A DNA stretch of 64,000 bases from an uncultured Verrucomicrobiota bacterium (GTDB taxonomy: Bacteria > Verrucomicrobiota > Kiritimatiellia > CAIVKH01). The stretch is taken from contig CALMUP010000008.1 in NCBI GenBank assembly GCA_937872895.1, positions 161,613-225,612 on the forward strand, in the 5' to 3' direction. This document shows positions 1 through 10,317 of the stretch, piece by piece (position 1 is the first letter of the stretch; every line of letters begins with the position of its first letter). The notes beneath the pieces are model-generated. The model searched no databases, was not told the DNA's origin, and was given only the letters and a program-made list of their open reading frames with translations. The translations under genes were made by a program, and so were the position numbers.

Positions 1-918
1 ATTTCCCTGGCGGTCGGGCTGGATGGAGAACGTCGCGGGTTTCGCGACGTCATGCATCAGGATCGACCAGACCAGGGCCGGGGTGCGTTCCTTCATCGTT
101 TCCAGCATCAGGCAGACATGCTCGAACACATCGCCTTCGGGGTGGTAGTCGGGTGGTTGTTCCACGCCGTGCATGGCCTCCACTTCGGGAAGGATGACGG
201 CGAGGATGCCGGTGGCGGAGAGGCGTTTCAGGGCGGTGCCGGGGTGGGGTGCTTCCATCAGGGTGCGGATCAGTTCATCGCGGATGCGTTCCGGGCTGAT
301 GGCGCGGAGGTCGTCGGCGTGGTCGCGCATCGCCTGCAGGGTGGCGGGGTCGATGTCAAATTCCAGTACCGAGGCGAAGCGGATGGCGCGCAGGATGCGG
401 AGGTGATCCTCGGCGAACCGTTCGGCGGGGATGCCGATGGCGCGGATCAGGCGGCGTTCGAGGTCGGCGAGGCCGCCGACGTAATCGATCACCTCGCCGG
501 AGGCGGGGTCGTAGAACATGCCGTTGATGGTGAAGTCGCGGCGCCGGGCATCCTCATCGGGGGTTGTGAAACGGACCGATTCGGGGCGGCGGCCGTCGCG
601 GTACGGGCCTTCGGTGCGGAAGGTGGCGACTTCGAAGGGGCAATCGTCGATAATCACCTGGACGACGCCGAAAGATTTCCCGAAGCTGCGGGAATCGGGG
701 AAGAGGGACTCCACGCGGTTGGGCGGGGCATCGGTCGCAATGTCGATGTCGTGGACGGGGCGGCCGATCAGCAGGTCGCGGGCGAAACCGCCGGCGAAGT
801 AGGCCTGATGGCCGGCGGAGCGCAGGGAGGTAACGACCTGTGAGGCGGCGTCACGGATGGTGGGCGGGACCAGCGAGGCGTCCAGCGTGACCGGCTTTCT
901 CGTGGGCGATCCGGACAT
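1..918 (-). CDS. CCA tRNA nucleotidyltransferase / poly(A) polymerase family protein, 3' end beyond window
   Basis: The protein adds or repairs the 3' CCA of tRNAs, or polyadenylates RNA, using a class II nucleotidyltransferase head. The first 306 codons are visible and the frame stays open to base 1. The N-terminal head carries FAGGFARDLLIG followed by the metal-binding DIDIAT, and later RRDFTINGMFYDP and the AERFAEDHLRILRAIRFA block. An HD-like segment (WSILMHDVAKP) begins close to the window edge. The ATG at 918 follows a TGATGAGG ribosome site and lies 6 bp after the stop of the upstream membrane-protein gene, so the two are probably co-transcribed. CCA-adding and poly(A) activity cannot be separated from the sequence alone. 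Confidence 0.93.
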   Translation of the reverse strand, partial: MSGSPTRKPVTLDASLVPPTIRDAASQVVTSLRSAGHQAYFAGGFARDLLIGRPVHDIDIATDAPPNRVESLFPDSRSFGKSFGVVQVIIDDCPFEVATFRTEGPYRDGRRPESVRFTTPDEDARRRDFTINGMFYDPASGEVIDYVGGLADLERRLIRAIGIPAERFAEDHLRILRAIRFASVLEFDIDPATLQAMRDHADDLRAISPERIRDELIRTLMEAPHPGTALKRLSATGILAVILPEVEAMHGVEQPPDYHPEGDVFEHVCLMLETMKERTPALVWSILMHDVAKPATFSIQPDRQGN

Positions 919-924
919 GCCTCA

Positions 925-1875
925 TCAGGCGCGCGTACCGGGCCGGGTATGGCCGGCCGAGGTGCCCCGTGCGGTGCCGCGGTTGGTCCCGGATTGGGTA
1001 TCCGAGGCATGTTGGATGCCATGCCGGGTTGGACTCGCCCGTTGGGACGGACTACGGCGGGCGATGTGCTGGGCGCAAAAGCGGACGAGATCATCACGGT
1101 CGACGGGAGAGATGTACGATGCGCGGGTCGAGTCATGCAATTCAATGCGCACCAGGTGGTGCGCCGAGGTAGCATAGTAATAGCCACTGTTCATGACCGT
1201 GGATCCATTGATCCGCGAGAGGGAGTGGATGCGCTGGAAGGCAATGGGTTTCGCATAAAACCATCCTTCGATGACCAGTCCTTCGTTGCTGGCGAGGTAG
1301 CGGCGGGGCGGATAGACGAGCGGATACAACTGCAGAGTCAGGCGGAAAAACGAGGCATCTATGGCGGCCGGGGTGTTGATCTCCCACGAGGTGGTGTCGA
1401 AGTTCAGCATGTAACGGTAGGTCCTTAGTCGGGCCAGCAAGGCAACGAACAATCCGACCACGGCAACCAGCGTAGCGGCTTGTGCCGAGCTTCCGTCGAT
1501 AAAGTTAAACGCAGTCTTCTCCAGGTTGCCCACGTCCGCCGTGCGTATGTAGGCGATGTAGGCGAATGCGCAGGGCGAGAGCAGGTGGAGCGGGGTCGCG
1601 GTGATCTTTCCCGTCTCCATCAAGGTAAAGGCCAAGTGGAAGATATAGAGTGCGACCAGTCCCAGCGAAAGCAGGAAGCCAAACTGGGTGCTCAAATTCT
1701 GTCGGCCAACGTCCATTGCGGTGTTTGCAACTTGCGTCGCTGCCGTGGGTTCGGCGGCGCCGTAATGATGCAGGTAGTATGGAATCAGTAGCGACGATAG
1801 GAATAAACAAAAAGTAATAAGTTCCAATTCCCACGGATAACCGGGGCGATTCCACTGACTGCGATCCTTGCTCAT
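925..1875 (-). CDS. Multi-pass membrane protein with C-terminal bacterial-PH-like domain
   Basis: A 316-aa protein of unknown function. The start at 1875 is chosen because a GGAAAGGGA ribosome site lies just upstream; the frame extends further but that part looks non-coding. Hydrophobic segments run roughly at residues 17-37 (LITFCLFLSSLLIPYYL), 65-85, 92-112 and 130-150. A cytoplasmic segment around residues 160-260 follows the pattern of bacterial PH domains: GLVIEGWFYAKPIAFQRIHSL, a YYYATSAHHLVRIEL strand, then ISPVDRDDLVRFCAQHI. The last 50 or so residues are basic and low in complexity. It is followed directly by the tRNA nucleotidyltransferase gene. The PH-like assignment is by pattern and moderate in strength. 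Confidence 0.72.
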   Translation of the reverse strand: MSKDRSQWNRPGYPWELELITFCLFLSSLLIPYYLHHYGAAEPTAATQVANTAMDVGRQNLSTQFGFLLSLGLVALYIFHLAFTLMETGKITATPLHLLSPCAFAYIAYIRTADVGNLEKTAFNFIDGSSAQAATLVAVVGLFVALLARLRTYRYMLNFDTTSWEINTPAAIDASFFRLTLQLYPLVYPPRRYLASNEGLVIEGWFYAKPIAFQRIHSLSRINGSTVMNSGYYYATSAHHLVRIELHDSTRASYISPVDRDDLVRFCAQHIARRSPSQRASPTRHGIQHASDTQSGTNRGTARGTSAGHTRPGTRA

Positions 1876-2019
1876 GGTATCCCTTTCCAGCGTTCGGTAT
1901 CGGTTGCCGGATACTTCAGCGAACACCATAATCGGGAAGTTGAAGCGGTACAAGGGGAATAGGTGACTCGTAGTACTTCCGGGATTGCTCCGATACGATG
2001 GTTCGTGTACACCAGCGAC

Positions 2020-2529
2020 ATGAACCGACTCACATCCTATTTCCTGCTTGGTGTGCTCATGGTCCTGTCGGCGTGCAAGCCGGCGGCCGATCGTCAATCC
2101 GCCGTTTCTGCAGTGCGGTCGACTTCCGATGCGCCGGTTACCTCATCGAAGGTATCCGGAATGCTGACCCCGGTTTCGGGGGGAGACCCGGTCGATCTCT
2201 TTCAGTTGCCGGGGCAAGCGACGGTGCTGGTCTTTTTTGCACCTTGGTCCGACAGCGCTGCGGCGACACTTGCATGGATGACCTCGGCATCCTTGCCGGG
2301 CGTTGAGCTAGTTCCGGTCGTGCTGGATCGGGCGGGATCCTCGCCGGTTCCTGAAATCGACGGACATGTCGTTTACCGCGCCGATGAAGATCTGGCCGCC
2401 GGTTTGGGCGTACGGGCCTTGCCAACTGCGGTACGGATCGAAGCGGGCCGGGTGGCAGCACGGTGGGCTGGTTTACCGTCGTTCACCGGAATAACGGCGA
2501 CAGCCATCTCGCCGGTTCCAGGTAGCTGA
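2020..2529 (+). CDS. Thioredoxin-fold lipoprotein lacking the CXXC motif
   Basis: A 169-aa exported lipoprotein. The start at 2020 gives an immediate signal peptide with lipobox LSAC, so an earlier in-frame start is unlikely. Residues 45-160 follow the TlpA/ResA-type thioredoxin fold: a strand ATVLVFFAPW, a helix, a VELVPVVLD strand, LGVRALPTAVRI with the cis-proline, and a final strand with the usual helix. The redox site that should follow the Trp is W76-S-D-S-A, so both cysteines are missing and a thiol-disulfide activity is not expected. It may bind or scaffold a partner. It is divergent from the membrane-protein gene on its left; the 144 bp between them should hold both promoters, but I could not pick them out confidently. 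Confidence 0.75.
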   Translation: MNRLTSYFLLGVLMVLSACKPAADRQSAVSAVRSTSDAPVTSSKVSGMLTPVSGGDPVDLFQLPGQATVLVFFAPWSDSAAATLAWMTSASLPGVELVPVVLDRAGSSPVPEIDGHVVYRADEDLAAGLGVRALPTAVRIEAGRVAARWAGLPSFTGITATAISPVPGS

Positions 2530-2638
2530 ACCGGTTGCCTGTTGTGCTGCAATCCCTTGTGATTTCTGCTGGCGGAACCCGGCCGTTCCGTGTAACGTTT
2601 CGCCCTTCGTATTTACGTAACTGATTGGGAGACAAACC

Positions 2639-5152
<2,514 letters not shown>

Positions 5153-5162
5153 GGCTGAACCG

Positions 5163-5804
5163 ATGATCGAGCTCCCCACGGTTTCCACCGCGTATCTGTG
5201 GTTTGACACCGAGTATTCGTCGCTCGATCTCGGCCGGGCCCGGTTGCTGCAGGTCGCGATGGTCATGACCGATGTTCACCTGCAGCGGATCGCCCCGGTG
5301 TCGGAGGACGTGAACCTGTTCATCCGGCTGCCTGACGGCGAGCAGGTCAGCCCGTGGATCACCGAGAACATGCCCGGCCTGGTGGCGCGCTGCCGCTCGG
5401 ACGCCGCGTGCCCGGTGGAGGAGGCGGACCGGATCCTCGCCGCCACCATCGACCGCCACGTGGTGGTGCCGCTTGGCGACGACAAGAAGAAGCCGATCCT
5501 CGCCGGAAACAGCATCCACGCCGACTGGTTCCTGCTGATGAAGTACCTGCCGCAGGTGCGCCAGCGCATCCACTACCGCCACCTCGACGTGACCACGCTT
5601 AAGCTGCAGTGGCAGGATCATGCCCTGGGTGAGAAGTTCGAGAAGGATGACGTGGCCCTGGTGCGCAGGCAGTTTCCCGGTCTCGTGGTCAACGAGGACA
5701 GCCGGTTGCACGACGCGTACTACGACTGCCAGGCCTCGGCCGCCGAACTCGCCTACTACCGCAAGAAGCTGTTCAAGCGTCCTCCCGCCGCGGCCAAGCC
5801 ATGA
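5163..5804 (+). CDS. orn: Oligoribonuclease (DEDDh 3'-5' exonuclease)
   Basis: This enzyme degrades 2-5 nt RNAs to mononucleotides and finishes mRNA decay. The protein has 213 aa, slightly longer than E. coli Orn. The DEDDh pattern can be followed: WFDTEYSSLDLGRARLLQVAMVMTD near residue 13 gives D and E; AGNSIHADWFLLMKYLPQV and HYRHLDVTTLKL near 120-145 correspond to the diagnostic Orn segment; LHDAYYDCQASAAELAYYR near 180 gives H and the last D. Start 5163 follows glgP by 10 bp. The stop overlaps the dus start by 4 bp (ATGA), so orn and dus are translationally coupled. The N-terminal motif is WFDTE rather than the usual WIDLE. Confidence 0.9.
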   Translation: MIELPTVSTAYLWFDTEYSSLDLGRARLLQVAMVMTDVHLQRIAPVSEDVNLFIRLPDGEQVSPWITENMPGLVARCRSDAACPVEEADRILAATIDRHVVVPLGDDKKKPILAGNSIHADWFLLMKYLPQVRQRIHYRHLDVTTLKLQWQDHALGEKFEKDDVALVRRQFPGLVVNEDSRLHDAYYDCQASAAELAYYRKKLFKRPPAAAKP

Positions 5805-6946
5805 ACAGCGACCAACCGCTTCCGCTGGCCCGCCCGCTTGCCTGGGGCAGCCTGCAACTGCCCAACCGGACGGTGCTCGCCCCGCTGGCCGGCGTGACCG
5901 ATACGCCGTTCCGCCGCATCTGTGCCGACTACGGTGCGGCGTTGACCTACGTGGAGATGCTGGTGTCGGTCGCGGTGATCTACAAGAGCAAGCGGACCTG
6001 GGAGATGCTGAACCGGCATCCGAGCGAGCAGCGCGTCGGTGTGCAGCTCACCGGCCGCAACGTCGAGGAGGTTGCCAAGGCCGCGGCCATCCTCGACCAA
6101 GAAGGATTCGACACGATCGACATCAACATGGGGTGCCCGGTCCGCAAGGTCGTGCACTCCGGTTCGGGCAGCGCGTTTCTGAAGGATCCGGAGCGGATCT
6201 CCGAGACCCTGCGGCAGGTCAAGGCGCTGGTCACCCGTCCGCTTAGCGCAAAGTGCCGGATCGGGTTCACCAAGGAGGCGCTGAACATCACCGAGGTCGC
6301 CCCGCGCATGGCGGCCGCCGGGTGCGACGGCATTACCATCCATGGCCGCACCCGCGATTGCACCTACGCGGCTCCGGTGCAGTATGACCAGATCCGTGCC
6401 GGCGCGGAGGCCGCTCGCGCGGTCAATCCCGCGATGCCGGTGCTCGGCAACGGCAATGTGTTTGATCGCCAGACCGCGCAATTGATGCTCGACCGGACCG
6501 GGGTCGATGGCGTGATGGTCAGCCGCGGTTCGCTCGGCAACCCGTGGCTGTTCGCCGAGCTGACCGATCCCTCGTTCAAGCAACCCACCATCGGCGAATG
6601 GCTCGACGGGGTGTTGCGTCATTTCGACTACCACAAGGAGTTCTACGGCGACACCGAGTACTCGGCCCGGCTGATGCGCAAGCACCTGATCTGGTACGCC
6701 AACGGTTTCCCGTACTGCGCGGCCTTGCGCGGGTTCTTCAACGGGGTGACGTCGCTGGCCGATGCCAAGGCGGAGCTGACCCGGTATGCCGCGCAATACC
6801 CTGCCGACCTGCGGCGGTACGACGACGGCGCCATGTCCCGGATGTTCAAGGAGGATCCCAAGTACCAGATGGACCGCGAGATCGACCGCGGCGTCGGCAC
6901 GGACGGATTGGATGGCTCGATGAGCGAGTCGACGCCCTGCCACTAA
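5801..6946 (+). CDS. dus: tRNA-dihydrouridine synthase
   Basis: An FMN-dependent enzyme that reduces uridines in tRNA D-loops. It has 381 aa. The TIM barrel shows LAPLAGVTDTPFRRI at residue 26, VQLTGRNVEEV near 83, DTIDINMGCPVRKV with the catalytic Cys, ITIHGRTRDCTYAAP near 170, the FMN phosphate site PVLGNGNVF and GVMVSRGSLGNPWLF near 230. The C-terminal helical RNA-binding domain follows. It overlaps orn by 4 bp. Which D-loop position it modifies (DusA, B or C type) cannot be told here; the MGCP and GNGN variants look closest to the DusB-like group. Confidence 0.93.
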   Translation: MNSDQPLPLARPLAWGSLQLPNRTVLAPLAGVTDTPFRRICADYGAALTYVEMLVSVAVIYKSKRTWEMLNRHPSEQRVGVQLTGRNVEEVAKAAAILDQEGFDTIDINMGCPVRKVVHSGSGSAFLKDPERISETLRQVKALVTRPLSAKCRIGFTKEALNITEVAPRMAAAGCDGITIHGRTRDCTYAAPVQYDQIRAGAEAARAVNPAMPVLGNGNVFDRQTAQLMLDRTGVDGVMVSRGSLGNPWLFAELTDPSFKQPTIGEWLDGVLRHFDYHKEFYGDTEYSARLMRKHLIWYANGFPYCAALRGFFNGVTSLADAKAELTRYAAQYPADLRRYDDGAMSRMFKEDPKYQMDREIDRGVGTDGLDGSMSESTPCH

Positions 6947-6962
6947 CATTGAAGGAGTACCC

Positions 6963-7856
6963 ATGAAGAAACTGTTGAAATTTATTCTCGTCGTCGTCCT
7001 GCTGCTGGTCATTGCCCTCGTGTTCTTTGCCGGGCCGGTGGTAAAGAATGCCGTCAACCAGGCCGGCCCCGGCATCATGGGCGTCCCGGTCACCCTCGGT
7101 GATGCGAAGGTCTCCCTGCTGCAGGGCCGGATTCACTTGAAGGATCTGGTCGTCGGGAATCCGGAGGGATTCAAGACGGACAACCTGTTCGCGATGGGCG
7201 CGCTCAACGTCGAGATCGACATGGCCAGCCTGTTCACCGACACCATCGTGGTCCGCGAGATCGCGGTCATCAGGCCCGAGGTGACCTACGAGATGACCTT
7301 GTCCGGAAGCAACGTCGGTGCGCTGCAGGAGCAGATGGCGGGTGATGCGGAACCGGCCACGGACGCGCCGGTGGAGGAAGAGGCACCGGCTCCGGCGGAC
7401 GAGGCGAAGGCGGGCAAGAGGGTCATCATCGAGAAGTTTGTGCTGAACGAGGGCCAGATCAACCTCAGCCTGCCGGCCATGATGGGCACGGCGGTGCCGT
7501 TGCCGTTGCCGCCCATCGAATTGACCGATATCGGCAAGGAGAAGCCCGAAGGCTTGACCGATGTGATCGGGGACATCTTCAGTGCGATCTTCGGTGCGGT
7601 CACCAAAGTGGTCACGTCTTCGGGCAAGTTGCTCGGCGACGGAGTCAAGGCGGTTGGTCAGGGCGCTGCGGCGGTGGGTGGTGTGGCCGTGGACGGAGTG
7701 ACTGCGGTGGGTGGTGTGGCCGTCGATGGCGCGGCTGCCGTCGGTGGTGCAGCCGTCGGCGCCGGCAAGGCGGTTGGCAAGGGTGTTGCAAATGCCGTGG
7801 GCGGGGTCTTGAACGTGTTGGGTGGTTCGGGTGACGAAGGCGAAAAGAAGGAATAA
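6963..7856 (+). CDS. AsmA-like/DUF748-type envelope protein with a Gly-Ala-Val repeat tail
   Basis: A 297-aa protein anchored by one N-terminal transmembrane helix (residues 7-25). Residues 30-125 resemble the start of AsmA/DUF748 proteins: a helix, GVPVTLGDAKVSLLQGRIHLKDLVVGNPEGF, then VEIDMASLFTDTIVVREIAVIRPEVTYE, the pattern of a lipid-carrying beta-taco. An acidic proline linker at 130-150 precedes a second strand block to about 200. The last 85 residues repeat AAVGGVAVDG-like units rich in Gly, Ala and Val, like a glycine zipper, and end in a charged tail. A GAAGGAG ribosome site precedes the ATG. It lies 16 bp after dus. The role in envelope lipid transport is inferred. Confidence 0.7.
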   Translation: MKKLLKFILVVVLLLVIALVFFAGPVVKNAVNQAGPGIMGVPVTLGDAKVSLLQGRIHLKDLVVGNPEGFKTDNLFAMGALNVEIDMASLFTDTIVVREIAVIRPEVTYEMTLSGSNVGALQEQMAGDAEPATDAPVEEEAPAPADEAKAGKRVIIEKFVLNEGQINLSLPAMMGTAVPLPLPPIELTDIGKEKPEGLTDVIGDIFSAIFGAVTKVVTSSGKLLGDGVKAVGQGAAAVGGVAVDGVTAVGGVAVDGAAAVGGAAVGAGKAVGKGVANAVGGVLNVLGGSGDEGEKKE

Positions 7857-7882
7857 TCCGCGTTTCGCGGGGGAGTTGCGTG

Positions 7883-8224
7883 ATGAAGAAATGGTTGGCG
7901 GTAGTAGTATTGGTTCTATCGGCCGGTCTGGCTTCAGCTGAAAAAGCGGGTGTCAAGGTGGCGGAGCTCTCCGCCGGGGGCGACGCCAAGGAAGTCAAGG
8001 TCGAGCAACAGGTCTCGAAGGTTGTGATCACCTGCACCGAAGGCAGTGTGATCATCAACACGGTGGTCGTGCGCAACGGCAGCCAGGCAACGCCACACAA
8101 GGTCGGCGCGCGCATCAACAAGGGCGAGACGCAGCAGATTACCGTGGGCGATCGGGTGGATTGCACCGGCTTGCGGATCAGCGACGACGGTCGCGGTACC
8201 TACGTGGTGCGCGTCAAGAAATAG
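7883..8224 (+). CDS. Small secreted protein of unknown function
   Basis: A 113-aa protein with a clear signal peptide (MKKWLAVVVLVLSAGLASA, cleavage before EKAG). The mature 94 residues are beta-rich (VVITCTEGSVIINTVVVRNGSQ, RGTYVVRVKK) and contain two cysteines about 47 residues apart that could form a disulfide. I do not recognise a family. The ATG at 7883 is preferred over the GTG directly before it because of its spacing from the GGGGGAG ribosome site. It follows the AsmA-like gene by 26 bp and its end overlaps the convergent gene on the other strand by 11 bp. Confidence 0.75.
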   Translation: MKKWLAVVVLVLSAGLASAEKAGVKVAELSAGGDAKEVKVEQQVSKVVITCTEGSVIINTVVVRNGSQATPHKVGARINKGETQQITVGDRVDCTGLRISDDGRGTYVVRVKK

Positions 8225-8921
8225 AAGCGGCGGAACGGTTCGCCATCGCGAGCGTATCGGCCTCGATGGCGGCCTTGTCGCTCAACGGCCCGGGAAACGG
8301 CAGGAATGCCCATCCCGGGCCTTTTTTCTGATCCGCGCCGTAGCCATCCACCCCGGCGATGCGTCGTTCCGGCTGGATGTTCCGGTTGGCCAGAGCGAGC
8401 AATTGTTCCTCCTCGCGCGCATTCAGCGGATTGCGCCGGGCCAGCGCGGCAGCGTCGAGGTGGATGCGTTGGCCGGAGAACAATTCGAAACAGGCCTGCT
8501 CGGGGATCAGTCGGTAGAGCCGGTTCGCCCCGCGCGGATAGTGTTCCATCAGTACGTCGAAGTAGCGGTGATGGCGGTCGAGGCTGTCGTGGTCGCCCGG
8601 GTCGACCAGGGTCAGCAGGCCGGTCAGGATCAGGATGCTGTGTTCGTTGCCCTCGGCGTCCACCCGGTGCGGGAGGCGCAGGGTCATCGTGGTATTGGTC
8701 AGGATCAGGTGGTGGTGCGGGTTCGGGCTGCTGTAATGCAGGAGCGGGTGACCGCGCCGGTCGAGGCAGTAGGGGACATCGACACAGAACGCATACCGTG
8801 CGCAGCCGCCGGTGGCCATGGCGAGGGTCGCCTCGAACCGGCTGCGCAGCAAGGCGTGGGCCTGGCGCATCCGTTCCTCGGGCGCAAGTTCGAGGTATTG
8901 CTCTGGTGAAAAGTGATCCAC
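8214..8921 (-). CDS. Putative flavin/heme split-barrel protein (HugZ/PNPOx-like)
   Basis: A protein of about 235 aa. Its order of segments matches HugZ-type split barrels: RFEATLAMATGG, a strand CVDVPYCLDRRGHPLLHYSS, HHHLILTNTTMTLRL, ILTGLLTLVDP, a helix RHHRYFDVLMEHYP and NRLYRLIPEQACFELFSGQ. Such proteins bind FMN or heme. A segment of four basic residues (SPNPHHHLI) lies where the cofactor phosphate would bind. The start is unsure: GTG at 8921, GTG at 8954, or ATG at 8870, which has a GAGGA ribosome site. It is convergent with the small secreted gene and divergent from psuG. The family call rests on pattern only. Confidence 0.6.
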   Translation of the reverse strand: MDHFSPEQYLELAPEERMRQAHALLRSRFEATLAMATGGCARYAFCVDVPYCLDRRGHPLLHYSSPNPHHHLILTNTTMTLRLPHRVDAEGNEHSILILTGLLTLVDPGDHDSLDRHHRYFDVLMEHYPRGANRLYRLIPEQACFELFSGQRIHLDAAALARRNPLNAREEEQLLALANRNIQPERRIAGVDGYGADQKKGPGWAFLPFPGPLSDKAAIEADTLAMANRSAASIS

Positions 8922-8959
8922 CCCGTTACGATAAAACCGAAACCTACGGAACACAACCC

Positions 8960-9856
8960 ATGAAGCTCATCTATCATCCCGACGTGGACCACGCGCTGAA
9001 GGCGGGTCGACCGGTCGTCGCGCTCGAAAGCACCCTGATCACCCACGGCCTGCCGCGGCCCGACAATGCGCGGGTGGGGCGGTTGCTCGAGCAGACGGTG
9101 CGCGAGGCGGGGGCGGTCCCGGCGACGATCGCGATCCTCGACGGGGTTCCGCACATCGGGTTGGACGGGGAGCAACTCGATCGACTGGCCGGTACCGACG
9201 GTGTGCGCAAGTGCAGCCTGCGCGACCTGCCCATCGCACTCGCGCGGGGCGAACACGGCGGCACCACGGTGGCAACCACGATGTACTTCGCCAGGGCGGC
9301 CGGCATCGCGGTATTCGCCACCGGCGGGATCGGCGGGGTGCACCGCGGGCATCCGTTCGATGTCAGCAACGACCTCGAGGCGCTGGGCACGATCCCGGTG
9401 GCGGTGGTCTGTGCCGGGGCCAAATCCATCCTCGACCTGCCCCTCACCCTCGAAGTGCTCGAAACCAGGGGGGTGCCGGTGGTGGGATTCCGCACGGACA
9501 CCTTTCCGGCTTTTTACACGCGCAGCAGTGGATTGCCGATCGATGCGCGGTGTGAGACGGCGGGGGAGATTGCCGCGATCATCCGGCAACGGAACCAGCT
9601 CGGTTTGATGCAGGCCGTGCTGGTGGCCAATCCGGTGCCGGAGGCGGAGGCCCTTCCGGCGTCGCTCGCGGAGGCGGCGATCGCCCAGGCCCTGGCCGAT
9701 GCGGAAGCCCAGGGGATCAAGGGCAAGGCGGTCACGCCGTTCCTGCTCGCGCGGGTCAGTGCGTTGACCGAGGCGAAAAGCAAAAGCGCCAACCTCGCCC
9801 TGCTGGTCAACAACGCCCGGCTCGGAGCACAAATCGCCAAGGCCCTGGTTGTGTAA
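8960..9856 (+). CDS. psuG: Pseudouridine-5'-phosphate glycosidase
   Basis: The enzyme reversibly splits pseudouridine 5'-phosphate into uracil and ribose 5-phosphate. The 298-aa length matches the family. Hallmarks are VVALESTLITHGLPRP at residue 19, GAVPATIAILDG near 52, the KCSLRDLPIALARGEHGGTTVATTM block near 86, VFATGGIGGVHRG near 118, VVCAGAKSILD, TRGVPVVGFRTD and FPAFYTRSSGLP, then NPVPEAEALP. The frame is open far upstream of 8960, but homology begins exactly at MKLIYHPD. No psuK kinase or transporter is next to it. Its stop lies 8 bp before the first cassette boundary. Confidence 0.95.
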   Translation: MKLIYHPDVDHALKAGRPVVALESTLITHGLPRPDNARVGRLLEQTVREAGAVPATIAILDGVPHIGLDGEQLDRLAGTDGVRKCSLRDLPIALARGEHGGTTVATTMYFARAAGIAVFATGGIGGVHRGHPFDVSNDLEALGTIPVAVVCAGAKSILDLPLTLEVLETRGVPVVGFRTDTFPAFYTRSSGLPIDARCETAGEIAAIIRQRNQLGLMQAVLVANPVPEAEALPASLAEAAIAQALADAEAQGIKGKAVTPFLLARVSALTEAKSKSANLALLVNNARLGAQIAKALVV

Positions 9857-9863
9857 TACAACT

Positions 9864-9870
9864 GTTCTGC
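9864..9870 (+). other. Left boundary core site of the cassette array (GTTCTGC)
   Basis: This core box lies 8 bp after the psuG stop and is the exact complement of the R' box of the first attC at 10204. The same seven bases recur at the right end of the array (12110-12116). It could be an attI-like site or the R'' end of a lost upstream attC. A small hairpin GTTGT-GTAAT-ACAAC lies directly upstream at the psuG stop, but there is no full attC. Confidence 0.6.
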
Positions 9871-9880
9871 AGGAAGACCG

Positions 9881-9970
9881 ATGAGCTCAATCGACAGAGC
9901 ACAATTGAAAGAGGCTGGGGAATCTGGTTGTGGCGGATCGCCGTTATACAGGTCACGTGCTGGCAAGTAA
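9881..9970 (+). CDS. Possible 29-codon small ORF in cassette 1
   Basis: Cassette 1 (396 bp) contains no ORF over 30 codons that is not broken by the attC. The best candidate starts with ATG at 9881, six bases after an AGGA ribosome site, and encodes MSSIDRAQLKEAGESGCGGS and nine more residues. A second, 23-codon frame starts at 10091. I recognise neither. The ribosome site and its position 11 bp inside the cassette edge are the only support; the cassette may instead be non-coding. Confidence 0.25.
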   Translation: MSSIDRAQLKEAGESGCGGSPLYRSRAGK

Positions 9971-10036
9971 TGCCTCACGACAAACAACTACCCGTGAGAA
10001 TGATTTGAAGAGTCTAAGCCTTTGATGAATTACGAC

Positions 10037-10065
10037 AAGAGGTCCGCCGATACGGCGGCCCTCTT
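10037..10065. repeat. 29-bp inverted repeat in cassette 1
   Basis: AAGAGG and CCGCCG pair with CGGCGG and CCTCTT around an ATA loop, with one T/C mismatch, giving a 12-bp stem. No T-run follows on either strand, so it is not an obvious intrinsic terminator. It lies mid-cassette, away from the attC. Confidence 0.7.
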
Positions 10066-10203
10066 GAAGGGGTCAAAAGGTGTTAAAGTCATGACGACGT
10101 CAGAAAAGACACAAGATGCTGAAAGTGGCCAAGATAGACTGTACAGGTACAAGATTGTCTAGGTGTTTACTGGTTAAAAACTGAGTAGGAAAGAAGTCGA
10201 AAT

Positions 10204-10266
10204 GCAGAACACGTATCGCCAGGTTGACGCGGCGAAGCGCCGCGCACCTGCGATTTGTCGTTATGC
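10204..10266 (+). repeat. attC site 1 (end of cassette 1)
   Basis: R' GCAGAAC (10204-10210) and R'' GTTATGC (10260-10266) flank an imperfect hairpin. ATCG pairs with CGAT, CAGGT with ACCTG, and CGCGGCG with CGCCGCG around an AAG loop. Unpaired bases interrupt the arms (C at 10219, TGA at 10225-10227, C at 10245). This is the usual attC design: a folded single strand with extrahelical bases. The 63-bp length is at the short end of the attC range. It shares most of its right arm with attC site 3. Confidence 0.8.
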
Positions 10267-10282
10267 TGCTAAGAATATCCAC

Positions 10283-10311
10283 TTGACACCTGTAACGCCA
10301 CTGGTTACATT
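10283..10311 (+). promoter_or_regulatory. Sigma-70-type promoter of higBA
   Basis: TTGACA (10283-10288), a 17-bp spacer and TACATT (10306-10311) make a near-consensus promoter inside cassette 2. The expected transcription start is at or within a base or two of the higB ATG at 10318, so the mRNA may be leaderless. The -35 element lies 16 bp after attC site 1, so the cassette carries its own promoter. Confidence 0.8.
10291..10309 (+). promoter_or_regulatory. Predicted HigA operator, TGTAAC-N7-GTTACA
   Basis: A perfect 6-bp inverted repeat fills the promoter spacer and overlaps the -10 element. HigA antitoxins usually bind such palindromes and repress their own operon, so this is the likely autoregulatory site. 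A related half-site pair (TGTAC-AG-GTACA) lies upstream at 10138-10149. Confidence 0.65.
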
Positions 10312-10317
10312 CTGTCC

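Noticed and set aside
52..843. Plus-strand frame of 263 codons at the left edge
   Set aside because: It is the antisense shadow of the tRNA nucleotidyltransferase, whose motifs are clear on the minus strand.
9876..9955. tRNA-like pattern (GCTC/GAGC D-arm, GACC/GGTC ends)
   Set aside because: Anticodon and T arms do not pair, the length is off by several bases and the acceptor stem has two mismatches. At best a decayed remnant; noted under cassette 1.
10100..10282. Minus-strand frame of 60 codons
   Set aside because: It runs across attC site 1 and the higBA promoter, with no ribosome site or recognisable content.
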